Part shown: in pieces, positions 1 to 6,422 of the stretch
Position numbering within the stretch: position 1 is the stretch's first letter
Layout: the number at the start of each line of letters is the position of its first letter
DNA from: Gemmatimonadales bacterium UBA2989
GTDB taxonomy: Bacteria; Gemmatimonadota; Gemmatimonadetes; Longimicrobiales; Gaopeijiaceae
Length of the DNA stretch: 32,364 nt
Assembly: GCA_002346625.1 (NCBI GenBank)
Contig: DEAF01000033.1
Span: forward strand, 2,463-34,826
Direction of reading: 5' to 3'
Position numbers and translations under genes: made by a program
The notes under the pieces: model-generated
What the model saw: the letters and a program-made list of their open reading frames with translations, nothing else
Database searches by the model: none
What the model was told of the DNA's origin: nothing

Positions 1-482
1 TCGTGTTCACCCACGTGAGCGTGCACAGCGGTGGTTATGAAGTCCGGATGACCCGAGCCCACGGCGCCGTGCATGAGCTTGAAGACAACATCGGTTTCGC
101 CTTCCGACTTGCCATGAAGGTGGCCGCCGAACACCCCCGGCGTGTCCTGCTCGAACTCTGCGATCGCCTCGTTTGAGACGACTACTTCGAGGTAGAAACT
201 GGAGCCCAGCTGGACCTTTACTCCGTCGTGGTTGACGAAGCGCACTTCGATATGAGCTGTCTCCTCTCCTTCTTCGACCTCCAGCTCACCGGTCCACACT
301 TTCGTGTCCCCGTCGTACGAGGCTATCCTCGAGCCGCTCAGCCAGAGCTGAACACCTTCGACCCCGTCCCCGTGTCCTTCTTCGTCGTGTGACGTACCCG
401 TGTCGTCACTGCACGCAGCCAACCCTACGACGGCTGACATCGACAGGGCGAGGACCGCTTTTCTACAATTGAACTTATTCAT
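1..482 (-). CDS. His-rich envelope lipoprotein, partial (3' end beyond window)
   Basis: The frame is open from an ATG at 480-482 to the left edge, giving 160 visible residues and no stop. The N-terminus is a lipoprotein signal: basic start (K3, R7, K8), hydrophobic core, and lipobox LAAC with C24 as the lipidated cysteine. The mature part opens with an acidic, His-containing linker (residues 25-42) and continues as a predicted beta-rich domain. It has 11 histidines, including GGHLHGK near 119-125 and the motif GSGHPDF near 142-148, followed by AVHAHVGEH. Spaced histidines suggest metal binding, but that is inference and I cannot name the family. Third codon positions are overwhelmingly G or C, and the first 180 bases are 62% GC by hand count, unlike every other gene here. 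The start lacks a good Shine-Dalgarno sequence. Its partner may be the HxH protein just upstream on the same strand. Confidence 0.8.
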   Translation of the reverse strand, partial: MNKFNCRKAVLALSMSAVVGLAACSDDTGTSHDEEGHGDGVEGVQLWLSGSRIASYDGDTKVWTGELEVEEGEETAHIEVRFVNHDGVKVQLGSSFYLEVVVSNEAIAEFEQDTPGVFGGHLHGKSEGETDVVFKLMHGAVGSGHPDFITTAVHAHVGEH

Positions 483-565
483 TAAAGACCATGTTTTTGG
501 TGACAATAGACTATGTTGTTTAATCATTACCCTTACCAATGCGTTAATATGAAATAGTGGTACAG

Positions 566-585
566 TCGGAGATTATCCGATTATA
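566..585 (-). promoter_or_regulatory. Possible -10 box and small hairpin before the left-edge lipoprotein
   Basis: On the minus strand a perfect TATAAT lies at the complement of 580-585, about 95 bases upstream of the lipoprotein ATG. I see no convincing -35 box 16-18 bases before it. Directly downstream is an inverted repeat TCGGA-TAATC-TCCGA (complement of 566-580), which would fall near the transcription start. This is suggestive only. Confidence 0.3.
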
Positions 586-600
586 CAGAGTTTTAGAGTT

Positions 601-631
601 GTCAGGCCTGCTCTAGCTCTATAAGCCTGAC
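601..631 (-). repeat. Inverted repeat downstream of the HxH protein gene
   Basis: GTCAGGC (601-607) and GCCTGAC (625-631) form a perfect 7-bp stem with a 17-base loop. It lies 13 bases past the stop of the minus-strand gene ending at 644. No T-tract follows on either strand, so it may be a weak terminator or an mRNA 3' stabilising hairpin. The rest of 483-643 is AT-rich and holds no gene that I can support. Confidence 0.35.
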
Positions 632-643
632 GACATCGCAAAG

Positions 644-982
644 CTAAGAGAGGTGGGTCGGTGGTCCGCGAGGGGAGGGTGTTGGGTGATCAGTCCTGTA
701 GGTCCAGATGTCTTCCTGCAGAACACCATAATGCTGGAGACTAAGATTTAATTCTCCAAAGAGTGTCTTGCCCCCAGAGAGATGGCTGAAAGAATTGGTG
801 ATTTGGCTGCAGATTGCATGATCATGAAGCACTCCGCAGGTGGCAGGATCATGTTCGCTTTCTACTTGGTATGAGCCTAGCTTGGCCCCTGCATCAAGTA
901 GTGGCGGAAGAACGACCGCAGCCAAAACTGGAAGTACCAGTATTGCTGCTACTAATTTGCGTCCCAAAGGTTGCCTGTCCAT
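644..982 (-). CDS. Small membrane-anchored protein with CxxxHxHxxC motif
   Basis: This 112-residue protein starts with a basic stretch (R3, R8, K9) and one hydrophobic segment at about residues 10-30, which would be a signal anchor or uncleaved signal peptide. A compact polar segment follows with H44, C49, H53, H55 and C58 (HDPATCGVLHDHAICSQ). This spacing looks like a metal site facing the periplasm. The C-terminal third is low in hydrophobicity and ends Pro-rich. Codon use is ordinary for the window, unlike the next gene on the same strand. A competing plus-strand frame at 840-1022 overlaps it, but that frame has low-complexity Ser/Thr-rich content and no protein-like features. The ATG at 980-982 has no clear Shine-Dalgarno sequence. 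I do not recognise a named family; proximity to the His-rich lipoprotein suggests a shared metal-related envelope role. Confidence 0.65.
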   Translation of the reverse strand: MDRQPLGRKLVAAILVLPVLAAVVLPPLLDAGAKLGSYQVESEHDPATCGVLHDHAICSQITNSFSHLSGGKTLFGELNLSLQHYGVLQEDIWTYRTDHPTPSPRGPPTHLS

Positions 983-1057
983 AAGAAAAAACGTAGGCTC
1001 TGAAGGTGGTCTTACGCAATAGGGGGAGACATTCCTTTCCTTTTTTTTGCTCCTATT

Positions 1058-1073
1058 CGCTCCGAATGGAGCG
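1058..1073. promoter_or_regulatory. Perfect 6-bp inverted repeat in the divergent spacer before dapB
   Basis: CGCTCC-GAAT-GGAGCG lies between the divergent genes starting at 982 (minus) and 1109 (plus), 35 bases before the dapB-like ATG. There is no T-tract on the plus side, so it is not a standard terminator. It could be an operator or a leader hairpin. The neighbouring T-run (1041-1048) precedes it on the plus strand. Confidence 0.3.
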
Positions 1074-1108
1074 CCGTACCATGAAAAAATCTCTATATCG
1101 AGGACAAG

Positions 1109-1912
1109 ATGAGCATTAAGGTATGCATAGCTGGTGTGACCGGGTGGACTGGAAAGAGCGTGGCTGAGGCTGTATTGGAGTCTGACGATTTTGAACTCGT
1201 TGGGGCTGTGGCACGAAGTTCTGCCGGCATGCCTCTAAGTGAGGCTTTGGGGTACAGCCTAGCCTCAGATATCATAATTATGTCTGAGGTTCGTGATGCG
1301 CTGAAAGTTTCCACCGATGTACTCATAGACTACACACACCCGACATCAGTAAAGCAGCATGTTCTTTCCGCTATCGAATCTGGATCGGCTGCGGTGATCG
1401 GGACATCTGGGCTTATGGCGAATGATTTTCAAGAGATCAATGAGGAAGCTCAGAAGCGACAGGTCGGAGTAATATCGGCAGGCAATTTTTCCATTACAGC
1501 AGCCCTACTTAAACACTTTTCGGGTATTGCAGCGAAATACATTCCGCACTGGGAAATCATAGACATGGCTTCTGCAGGAAAGCCCGATGCGCCGAGTGGA
1601 ACAGCCCAAGAACTATCAGAATACCTTGGAGAGGTAGCTCACAATGAGCTGACGGTAGCCATCTCAGATACGATAGGTAGCGTTAATGCACGTGGTGCAA
1701 CAGTGGGCGGTGCACAGGTTCACTCACTTCGGTTGCCGAGTTACGTGCTTTCTGTCGAGTCAGTCTTTGGGTTACCAGAGGAGCGCTTGAGTATCCGACA
1801 CGATGCAGGATCTAGTGCCCAACCATATGTCGGCGGTACTCTTCTCGCTGCAAAGGAAGCGCCAGAGCGTGTCGGCCTCATACGTGGTCTCGACACTTTG
1901 CTATTCAGTTGA
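1109..1912 (+). CDS. dapB: 4-hydroxy-tetrahydrodipicolinate reductase family protein (divergent DapB)
   Basis: DapB reduces 4-hydroxy-tetrahydrodipicolinate with NAD(P)H in lysine and diaminopimelate synthesis, in the cytoplasm. The 267-residue length fits the family. Residues 5-16 form the Rossmann motif (GVTGWTG), 74-77 are DYTH where the family has DFT, 98-101 are GTSG, and 124-128 are AGNFS. The C-terminal catalytic region reads IIDMASAGKPDAPSGTA at 150-166. The DAPSGTA signature and the Lys before it (K158) are kept, but the canonical His pair that precedes the Lys (H159/H160 in E. coli) is replaced by A154 and S155. The ATG follows a GAGGA at 1099-1103 with good spacing; the upstream ATG at 1080 is out of frame. 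The fold is certain, but the lysine-pathway role is not: it may be a specialised paralogue acting on another substrate. Confidence 0.88.
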   Translation: MSIKVCIAGVTGWTGKSVAEAVLESDDFELVGAVARSSAGMPLSEALGYSLASDIIIMSEVRDALKVSTDVLIDYTHPTSVKQHVLSAIESGSAAVIGTSGLMANDFQEINEEAQKRQVGVISAGNFSITAALLKHFSGIAAKYIPHWEIIDMASAGKPDAPSGTAQELSEYLGEVAHNELTVAISDTIGSVNARGATVGGAQVHSLRLPSYVLSVESVFGLPEERLSIRHDAGSSAQPYVGGTLLAAKEAPERVGLIRGLDTLLFS

Positions 1913-1949
1913 TAGCTCCAAGATCGGATTTTTCATACAGCGTACATTA

Positions 1950-2345
1950 TCACAGTTCTAGCCATCTCCCGAATCCGTATCCCGCAGCGGAAACACTAGC
2001 TGTAAGAACAACACCCCATACCAAGTCCACATAGACGACTACGACCGGAAAATCCTTAAGCAGTGCTAAGCATGTCAGGTCGAATGTAGCGTACGTAACG
2101 AGTCCCAGGAGGGATCCCAGTGCTATCGAACGCATTAGTGATTGAGCTTCCAATCCAGGTTGAACAGAGAATACAAGTATCCCTACGATGAAGATTGAAT
2201 AGAAGATAAGGGCGGCCGGCCAGATGACGTCAGGCCTAAGAAGATGGCCTAAGTGATGTTGGTAGAATCCCTTGGCAAAGACACCTAGCCATAGCATGTC
2301 TAATGCAAAGAAAAACAAGGCGGTCAGGGCATAAAGTTTAAACAT
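1950..2345 (-). CDS. DUF2177 family membrane protein
   Basis: Starting from the ATG at 2343-2345, this is a 131-residue integral membrane protein, the usual size for DUF2177. It has about four hydrophobic helices. The signature features of the family are visible: an early ALDMLWLG stretch, ARPD-like LLRPD after the first loop, then TYATFDLTCLALLKDFP and VDLVWG in the second half. Function is unknown for the family. The frame can be extended upstream to a TTG at 2438, but the added 31 residues are not family-like, so I chose the internal ATG. It converges on the dapB-like gene with only 37 bases between the two stops and diverges from the small lipoprotein at 2484. Confidence 0.85.
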   Translation of the reverse strand: MFKLYALTALFFFALDMLWLGVFAKGFYQHHLGHLLRPDVIWPAALIFYSIFIVGILVFSVQPGLEAQSLMRSIALGSLLGLVTYATFDLTCLALLKDFPVVVVYVDLVWGVVLTASVSAAGYGFGRWLEL

Positions 2346-2483
2346 GGCAATCCAGTAAATAGGAGTCTCCAGATTGTCTGGGATATAAAATGATCCTGCT
2401 AGATATTTTAACATGAGATCTATGAAGCACTTGTGCAAACACCTGAACTTTTCAACTACGCTGTGACGATTTAAAATTGAGAC

Positions 2484-2831
2484 ATGAAAAACTATTCACT
2501 GTCCTTGCTTGCGGTGGTGTTGCCAGTGGTGTTTGGTTGCTCTGACTCTACAACCGATCCTTCCTCTATGCTTGATTCTTCTCCTGGGGCTATCGTATTC
2601 AAATTGGATGCAGAGACATGCGGCACAGCCCCGAAGGGGACCATGACGCTCTACATTGACGGCTCAGCTGTGGGGAGCTTCATAGCTGAGGGCGGGAAGT
2701 CGTCACCCAGTTATACCGTGAGTGCTGGATCTCACCAAGTTAGTGCCACATTGGAAGGTTTTGGAACGTGGATAGCTGTAACTGTTAACGTATCATCAGG
2801 CACCACCTATACCCATAGCTTTACCTGTTAG
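2484..2831 (+). CDS. Small lipoprotein with a beta-sandwich-like mature domain
   Basis: This 115-residue protein has a short basic start (K2), a hydrophobic core and a lipobox ending VVFGC, with C19 as the lipidated cysteine. A Ser/Thr/Pro/Asp-rich linker (20-34) follows. The mature part alternates strands and turns: TMTLYIDGSAVGSF near 54-67, then YTVSAGSHQVSATLEG near 77-92. This resembles the PEGA or carboxypeptidase-regulatory-like beta folds, in which a hydrophobic strand is followed by a G-S/T-H-x-V turn. C47 and the final C115 could form a disulfide. The start has only a weak ribosome site. It is probably a periplasm-facing lipoprotein of unknown role. Confidence 0.75.
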   Translation: MKNYSLSLLAVVLPVVFGCSDSTTDPSSMLDSSPGAIVFKLDAETCGTAPKGTMTLYIDGSAVGSFIAEGGKSSPSYTVSAGSHQVSATLEGFGTWIAVTVNVSSGTTYTHSFTC

Positions 2832-2893
2832 TTAGATGTTGTGCTTTGGTGCCTTGAGGGTATGGTGAAATTTCTCAGGAAGAGGCTCTTGCA

Positions 2894-3094
2894 GTGGAAC
2901 TAGAGGCTGGGCACGATGCAGTTTATATCGATTGTCCGTGGTGCGGTGAGGCTGTTGAATTCCTGATCGATCCGGGTGGTGGAGATTTCCAGGATTATGT
3001 TGAAGACTGTGAGGTGTGTTGCCGGCCATGGCAGGTATCGGTCATTTTGGGCCCTGCAGGTGGTATTAGTGTGACTGCAGAACCAAGTGAATAA
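2894..3094 (+). CDS. CPXCG motif-containing cysteine-rich protein
   Basis: This 66-residue cytoplasmic protein carries CPWCG at residues 14-18 and a second pair in EDCEVCCRPWQV near 37-48. That is the arrangement of the small CPXCG cysteine-rich family (Pfam Cys_rich_CPXG). The four cysteines probably bind one zinc ion. Between the pairs is the acidic FLIDPGGGDFQDYVEDC stretch typical of the family. The start codon is GTG at 2894, chosen because AGGAAGAGG lies at 2877-2885 at a good distance and no in-frame ATG precedes the first cysteine pair. Function is unknown. The following DUF2905 gene begins 25 bases later and may be co-transcribed. Confidence 0.85.
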   Translation: MELEAGHDAVYIDCPWCGEAVEFLIDPGGGDFQDYVEDCEVCCRPWQVSVILGPAGGISVTAEPSE

Positions 3095-3119
3095 AAAATA
3101 ATTAGAGAAGAGTAGGGGA

Positions 3120-3317
3120 ATGCAAAAAACTATCATTCTTGTAGGTCTCACTATTTTCTTAATAGGGCTAGCGTATCCTCTTCTCAAGAGAATGCCATTC
3201 GGAAAAATGCCCGGTGATATTTTCTATCAATCAGACAATTTTTCCTTTGCATTCCCTATCGTTACGTGCATCGTTATCAGCATTGTCATCACAGTTGTAT
3301 TGAACTTATTGAAGTGA
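3120..3317 (+). CDS. DUF2905 family small membrane protein
   Basis: This 65-residue protein has two hydrophobic helices (about 4-20 and 44-63) joined by a basic, Gly/Pro-rich loop. The loop motif KRMPFGKMPGDIF near 23-35, followed by NFSFAFP, matches the RLPGDI...F.FYFP pattern of DUF2905. The family has no known function. A purine-rich GAGAAGAG sits before the ATG. The stop TGA overlaps the GTG of a possible tiny lipoprotein gene (GTGA at 3314-3317). Confidence 0.88.
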   Translation: MQKTIILVGLTIFLIGLAYPLLKRMPFGKMPGDIFYQSDNFSFAFPIVTCIVISIVITVVLNLLK

Positions 3318-3445
3318 AAATTCGACTGTGCGGTACGACCATAAGGTTGCTGGCTGCATCTGCTATCCTGAGTGGGTGCGCAATGTGGGCAGCCGCGGCT
3401 GTCGCTTTGTCCACAATCGAAATTTGCGATGGTTCCATATGTTGA
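3314..3445 (+). CDS. Possible 43-residue lipoprotein, coupled to the DUF2905 gene
   Basis: A GTG at 3314-3316 overlaps the DUF2905 stop in a GTGA arrangement, which favours translational coupling. The product would read basic start (K2, R4, R11), hydrophobic stretch LLAASAILSGC and a lipobox with C22, followed by about 21 residues including C38 and C43, with a TGA at 3443-3445. The signal and the overlap are directly visible. It could also be the remnant of a longer lipoprotein, or chance, because the mature part is so short. I recognise no family. Confidence 0.4.
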   Translation: MKIRLCGTTIRLLAASAILSGCAMWAAAAVALSTIEICDGSIC

Positions 3446-3691
3446 ATCTGTCCTCCCTAGAAGGCGAGAACTAGCCAATGGCTTTAATCTGGGTTGGTGT
3501 TGTCTTAACTTTCGTCTAAATAATCTACATTGAAAAAGGTTACTGCTATCCGATGAAGGGGGCGTTCAACGCACCCGTGAACCTCTAGGAGATCTGTGCT
3601 TGTTGTATCTCTACATTTGTCTTGAAAATGTTTATTTGTGTCGCTCTATCTTTTAACATGAATTCATCAAAATCTGTATAAACTCGCTTAG
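3446..3691 (+). other. Spacer before the efflux operon with an imperfect hairpin
   Basis: This 246-base stretch holds no gene that I can support. GGGGGCGT (3558-3565) and ACGCACCC (3569-3576) form a hairpin with one mismatch and a three-base loop, without a T-tract. A TTGAAA at 3622-3627 is followed after 19 bases by TATCTT (3647-3652), a poor candidate promoter for the efflux genes. A seven-codon frame at 3658-3681 (ATG to TAA) precedes the first efflux gene. Confidence 0.3.
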
Positions 3692-5203
3692 ATGACTAAT
3701 CCAAACAGTATATTCACTTTAGGGTCCTGCGTTTTTTCATTATCTATGTTGGGGTGCTCATTCGTGCCTTCGCACGAAGTTCCTAGTCCATTGGAAGAAT
3801 TACCTGAAAGTTTTCTGGAAGCAGAGGGATCAGGTGAGTACACTCCGTTTGAGTGGTGGCACGATTTTGATGATCATGTGCTTAATACTCTGATCGATTC
3901 ATCTCTGGTTTCCAGCCTTGATCTTGTAGAAGCCATAGCTCGTGTTGAACAAGCTAGGGCTCAATCGGGAATAGCATGGGCTGATCTATTCCCACAGGTT
4001 CAGATTGGTACAGAGATTAGCCAAAATGATCAGCCTGCTAATACTGGTATCGGTGGTGCTTTCCGAAACTTGGGCGGAGATCCAAATAATCCGAGATCTA
4101 CAATAGATAGGTTCACCTTTACGACATATTCTGCGTCACTCGGTTTCTCTTGGGAATTGGATTTCTGGGGTCGCGCAAGGAATGATGGACGAGCTGCTGT
4201 TGCTGAATTGATGGCATCTGCCGCCGATCTTCATGCAGCTCGGCTTGGGGTTCTTTCGGAGACCATATCTACCTATTTCCAGATTGTTGATTTGCGTCGT
4301 CGCGTTGAATTGTCTCGTGAAACAGTCTCTGTTTTAGAGGAACGTGAAAAGTTGACGGAAACACGTTATGAGCGAGGGCTTGTTTCTTCTCTGGAACTCT
4401 ATCAAATCCGTCAGGATCATCGGACGATTCAGTCTAACCTCCCACAACTCGAAGCCGAACTCACAGACATTGAGGGACAGTTAGCAGTGCTCTTGGGTAG
4501 ATATGCGGGTCGGATCGATGATCTGCTGGGAGATAATTATCCTGAAATATCTACTGATCCAATTGATACTGGCATTCCAGCTGATTTACTCTTGCAGCGC
4601 CCTGATGTCAGGGCGGCGGCAGAACGCTTAGAGGCTGCTCGTTTCCGGATTGGAGCACGCAGGGCTCAATTGCTTCCAAGATTGTCTCTTTCGGGATCCG
4701 TGGGGAGACAAAGTGGAAACACTGATGGGTTATTTGATCCAAGCCAATGGTTTAAAAACCTTATCGGCGGTATCACTGCTCCCATTTTTCAGGGTGGCCG
4801 TTTAGTCAAGAATGTCAGACTAGCAGAAGCTCAGTACCGGCAGCTTGCGGCGGTATTTGGCAATTCAGTGATTACAGCTGTTTATGAAGTAGAAACTTCA
4901 CTCGATCGTTACGAAAAAGAACGTGAAAGATATGACTTTTTGATTTCACAGAGAGATGAAGCTTTATCGTCCGCTGAACTCCAGGCCCGTCGCTATGCGT
5001 CAGGTGTGACGGAATACATTGATTATCTGGATGCTCTTCGCCAGTTGTTGAATGTCAGATCCACACTCTCTGTAGCAGGCACTGAATTGTCTTTAGCACG
5101 CCTAGCTGTTTATAGATCTTTAGGGGGTGGCTGGACGCAGGATGATTCTCTGGCCTCTTTAAGCATGGTGTCCTCTATACCTATAACAAATACAAATCGA
5201 TGA
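3692..5203 (+). CDS. RND efflux outer-membrane factor, NodT/OprM-type lipoprotein
   Basis: This TolC-like channel would form the outer-membrane exit duct of the efflux pump encoded by the next two genes. It is 503 residues long, typical for the NodT/OprM/CusC lipoprotein branch. The lipobox SMLGC places the lipidated cysteine at C22. Two outer-membrane efflux repeats are visible. The second starts with the diagnostic LLLQRPDVRAAAERL stretch near residues 305-319, followed by RIGARRAQLLPRLSLSGSVG. Long amphipathic helices (about 200-270 and 400-460) build the periplasmic barrel. The signal region is odd in lacking Lys or Arg before the hydrophobic core. An in-frame TAG sits directly before this ATG (3689-3691), so no longer start exists. 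The stop overlaps the adaptor start by four bases. Confidence 0.93.
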   Translation: MTNPNSIFTLGSCVFSLSMLGCSFVPSHEVPSPLEELPESFLEAEGSGEYTPFEWWHDFDDHVLNTLIDSSLVSSLDLVEAIARVEQARAQSGIAWADLFPQVQIGTEISQNDQPANTGIGGAFRNLGGDPNNPRSTIDRFTFTTYSASLGFSWELDFWGRARNDGRAAVAELMASAADLHAARLGVLSETISTYFQIVDLRRRVELSRETVSVLEEREKLTETRYERGLVSSLELYQIRQDHRTIQSNLPQLEAELTDIEGQLAVLLGRYAGRIDDLLGDNYPEISTDPIDTGIPADLLLQRPDVRAAAERLEAARFRIGARRAQLLPRLSLSGSVGRQSGNTDGLFDPSQWFKNLIGGITAPIFQGGRLVKNVRLAEAQYRQLAAVFGNSVITAVYEVETSLDRYEKERERYDFLISQRDEALSSAELQARRYASGVTEYIDYLDALRQLLNVRSTLSVAGTELSLARLAVYRSLGGGWTQDDSLASLSMVSSIPITNTNR

Positions 5204-6408
5204 ATATTCTTAGTCATATTTTAAGACCGATCGGGATTGTCGCAGGATCTGTAGTCCTGGCCTTCATTATGATCGCAATTCGTCCTGATCCGCCGCGGCG
5301 TCCGCCTGAACCAGATGCCCCCTTAGTCTTTGTTGAATCCATAGCCTTGAAGTCTGGTTCAATCACGGTGTTCGGTAGCGGGACTGTGCGTCCGCATTCA
5401 GAGATAGATGTCTCTTCTGAAGTTAGCGGTAAGATTGTAGGGGTTAGTCCTAACATGCAGAGTGGAGGTCGTGTCTCCGAGGGCGAAGTTTTGGTTAAGA
5501 TTGACCCAACCGATTATCTGAATAGGGTGGAACAGGCAAGGGCGGAGGTGGCCATGCAACGGGTTGCTGTGCTCCAGGCCGAGGAAGAGGCAAGGATTGC
5601 TCAAGATGAGTATCAACAATTTCAAGCACGAGAGAAACAAAAGGGTAGGGCTGCAGCCCCTCCCAGCTCCTTGACCTTGCGTGAGCCTCAACGACAAGCC
5701 GCCATTGCTAACCTAAGTAGAGCTGAAGCTCAATTGCGCGATGCAGAGATTGCACTCTCTCGCACTGATCTGGTCATGCCTTTTAATGGCAGGGTGAGGG
5801 ACGAAATAGCCGACCTGGGACGCTATGTGATGCCGGGACAGAGTTTAGGTAAAATATATGCTTCTGACATTGTAGAGGTCGTTGTTCCGATTTCTGACGA
5901 TGACGCTGTCTTAATTCCTAACCTTTGGTCATTTCAAGCTGGAGACTCTGATTCTTCTGTTGGGGTTGTCGTTATAGCTGTATATGGAGAGCGGAAATTT
6001 ACATGGGATGGCTATGTGGACCGTGCTGAAACTGCTCTCGATGAACAGAGTCGAACTATTGATGTGGTAGTTCGGGTCCTTGATCCTTTCCATTCGGGTG
6101 AATCTTCTGACTCCATGGCGGGGATTCCCCCATTGCTTGTTGGTGAATTTGTAAAAGTGGAGATCCAAGGACTTGAGCTAGATGAATATTTCGTTGTTCC
6201 ATTGCGTGCGTTGAGACCGGGGAATGAGGTTTGGACGATTAATCCAAGTGGCCAGGTGAAGATAGTTCCCGTTGATGTCCTGCAACGTACTGGAGAAGAG
6301 ATATTCGTGACTGGGGATTTAAGGGACGGTCAGCTTGTTATTGTAACAGGGATATCTATTGCAACGGATGGTATGGATGTTCGGGTTTCCAACCCAGAAG
6401 GTAGATAG
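5200..6408 (+). CDS. RND efflux periplasmic adaptor subunit (HlyD/MFP family)
   Basis: This 402-residue membrane-fusion protein links the inner-membrane pump to the outer-membrane channel. An N-terminal membrane anchor (about 9-26) has no lipobox. The first lipoyl half-motif follows (GSGTVRPHSEIDVSSEVSG near 59-77), then GGRVSEGEVLVKIDP. An alpha-helical hairpin covers about 108-190, broken by a flexible Ala/Pro turn (KGRAAAPPSS). The second lipoyl half and beta-barrel begin at DLVMPFNGRVRDEIADLGRY. The ATG overlaps the previous stop as ATGA, indicating translational coupling. The substrate cannot be read from the sequence. Confidence 0.93.
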   Translation: MNILSHILRPIGIVAGSVVLAFIMIAIRPDPPRRPPEPDAPLVFVESIALKSGSITVFGSGTVRPHSEIDVSSEVSGKIVGVSPNMQSGGRVSEGEVLVKIDPTDYLNRVEQARAEVAMQRVAVLQAEEEARIAQDEYQQFQAREKQKGRAAAPPSSLTLREPQRQAAIANLSRAEAQLRDAEIALSRTDLVMPFNGRVRDEIADLGRYVMPGQSLGKIYASDIVEVVVPISDDDAVLIPNLWSFQAGDSDSSVGVVVIAVYGERKFTWDGYVDRAETALDEQSRTIDVVVRVLDPFHSGESSDSMAGIPPLLVGEFVKVEIQGLELDEYFVVPLRALRPGNEVWTINPSGQVKIVPVDVLQRTGEEIFVTGDLRDGQLVIVTGISIATDGMDVRVSNPEGR

Positions 6409-6422
6409 GGCAGAGTATCTAT

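Noticed and set aside
840..1022. Plus-strand open frame opposite the small HxH protein gene
   Set aside because: Its product is low-complexity, rich in Ser, Thr and Ala, with no signal or domain, while the minus strand has a signal anchor and a structured Cys/His motif.
1058..1073. Hairpin considered as a rho-independent terminator
   Set aside because: No T-tract follows on the plus strand, and on the minus strand it lies upstream, not downstream, of a gene, so an operator or leader role is more likely.
2346..2438. Upstream extension of the DUF2177 gene from a TTG
   Set aside because: The added 31 residues do not resemble the family, whose members start close to the first helix as in the ATG version.
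2900..3187. Minus-strand frame over the CPXCG and DUF2905 genes
   Set aside because: It is an antisense shadow; both plus-strand genes match known small families with proper start sites.
5398..5697. Minus-strand frame inside the efflux adaptor gene
   Set aside because: It lies opposite a well-matched coding region and shows no protein-like features.
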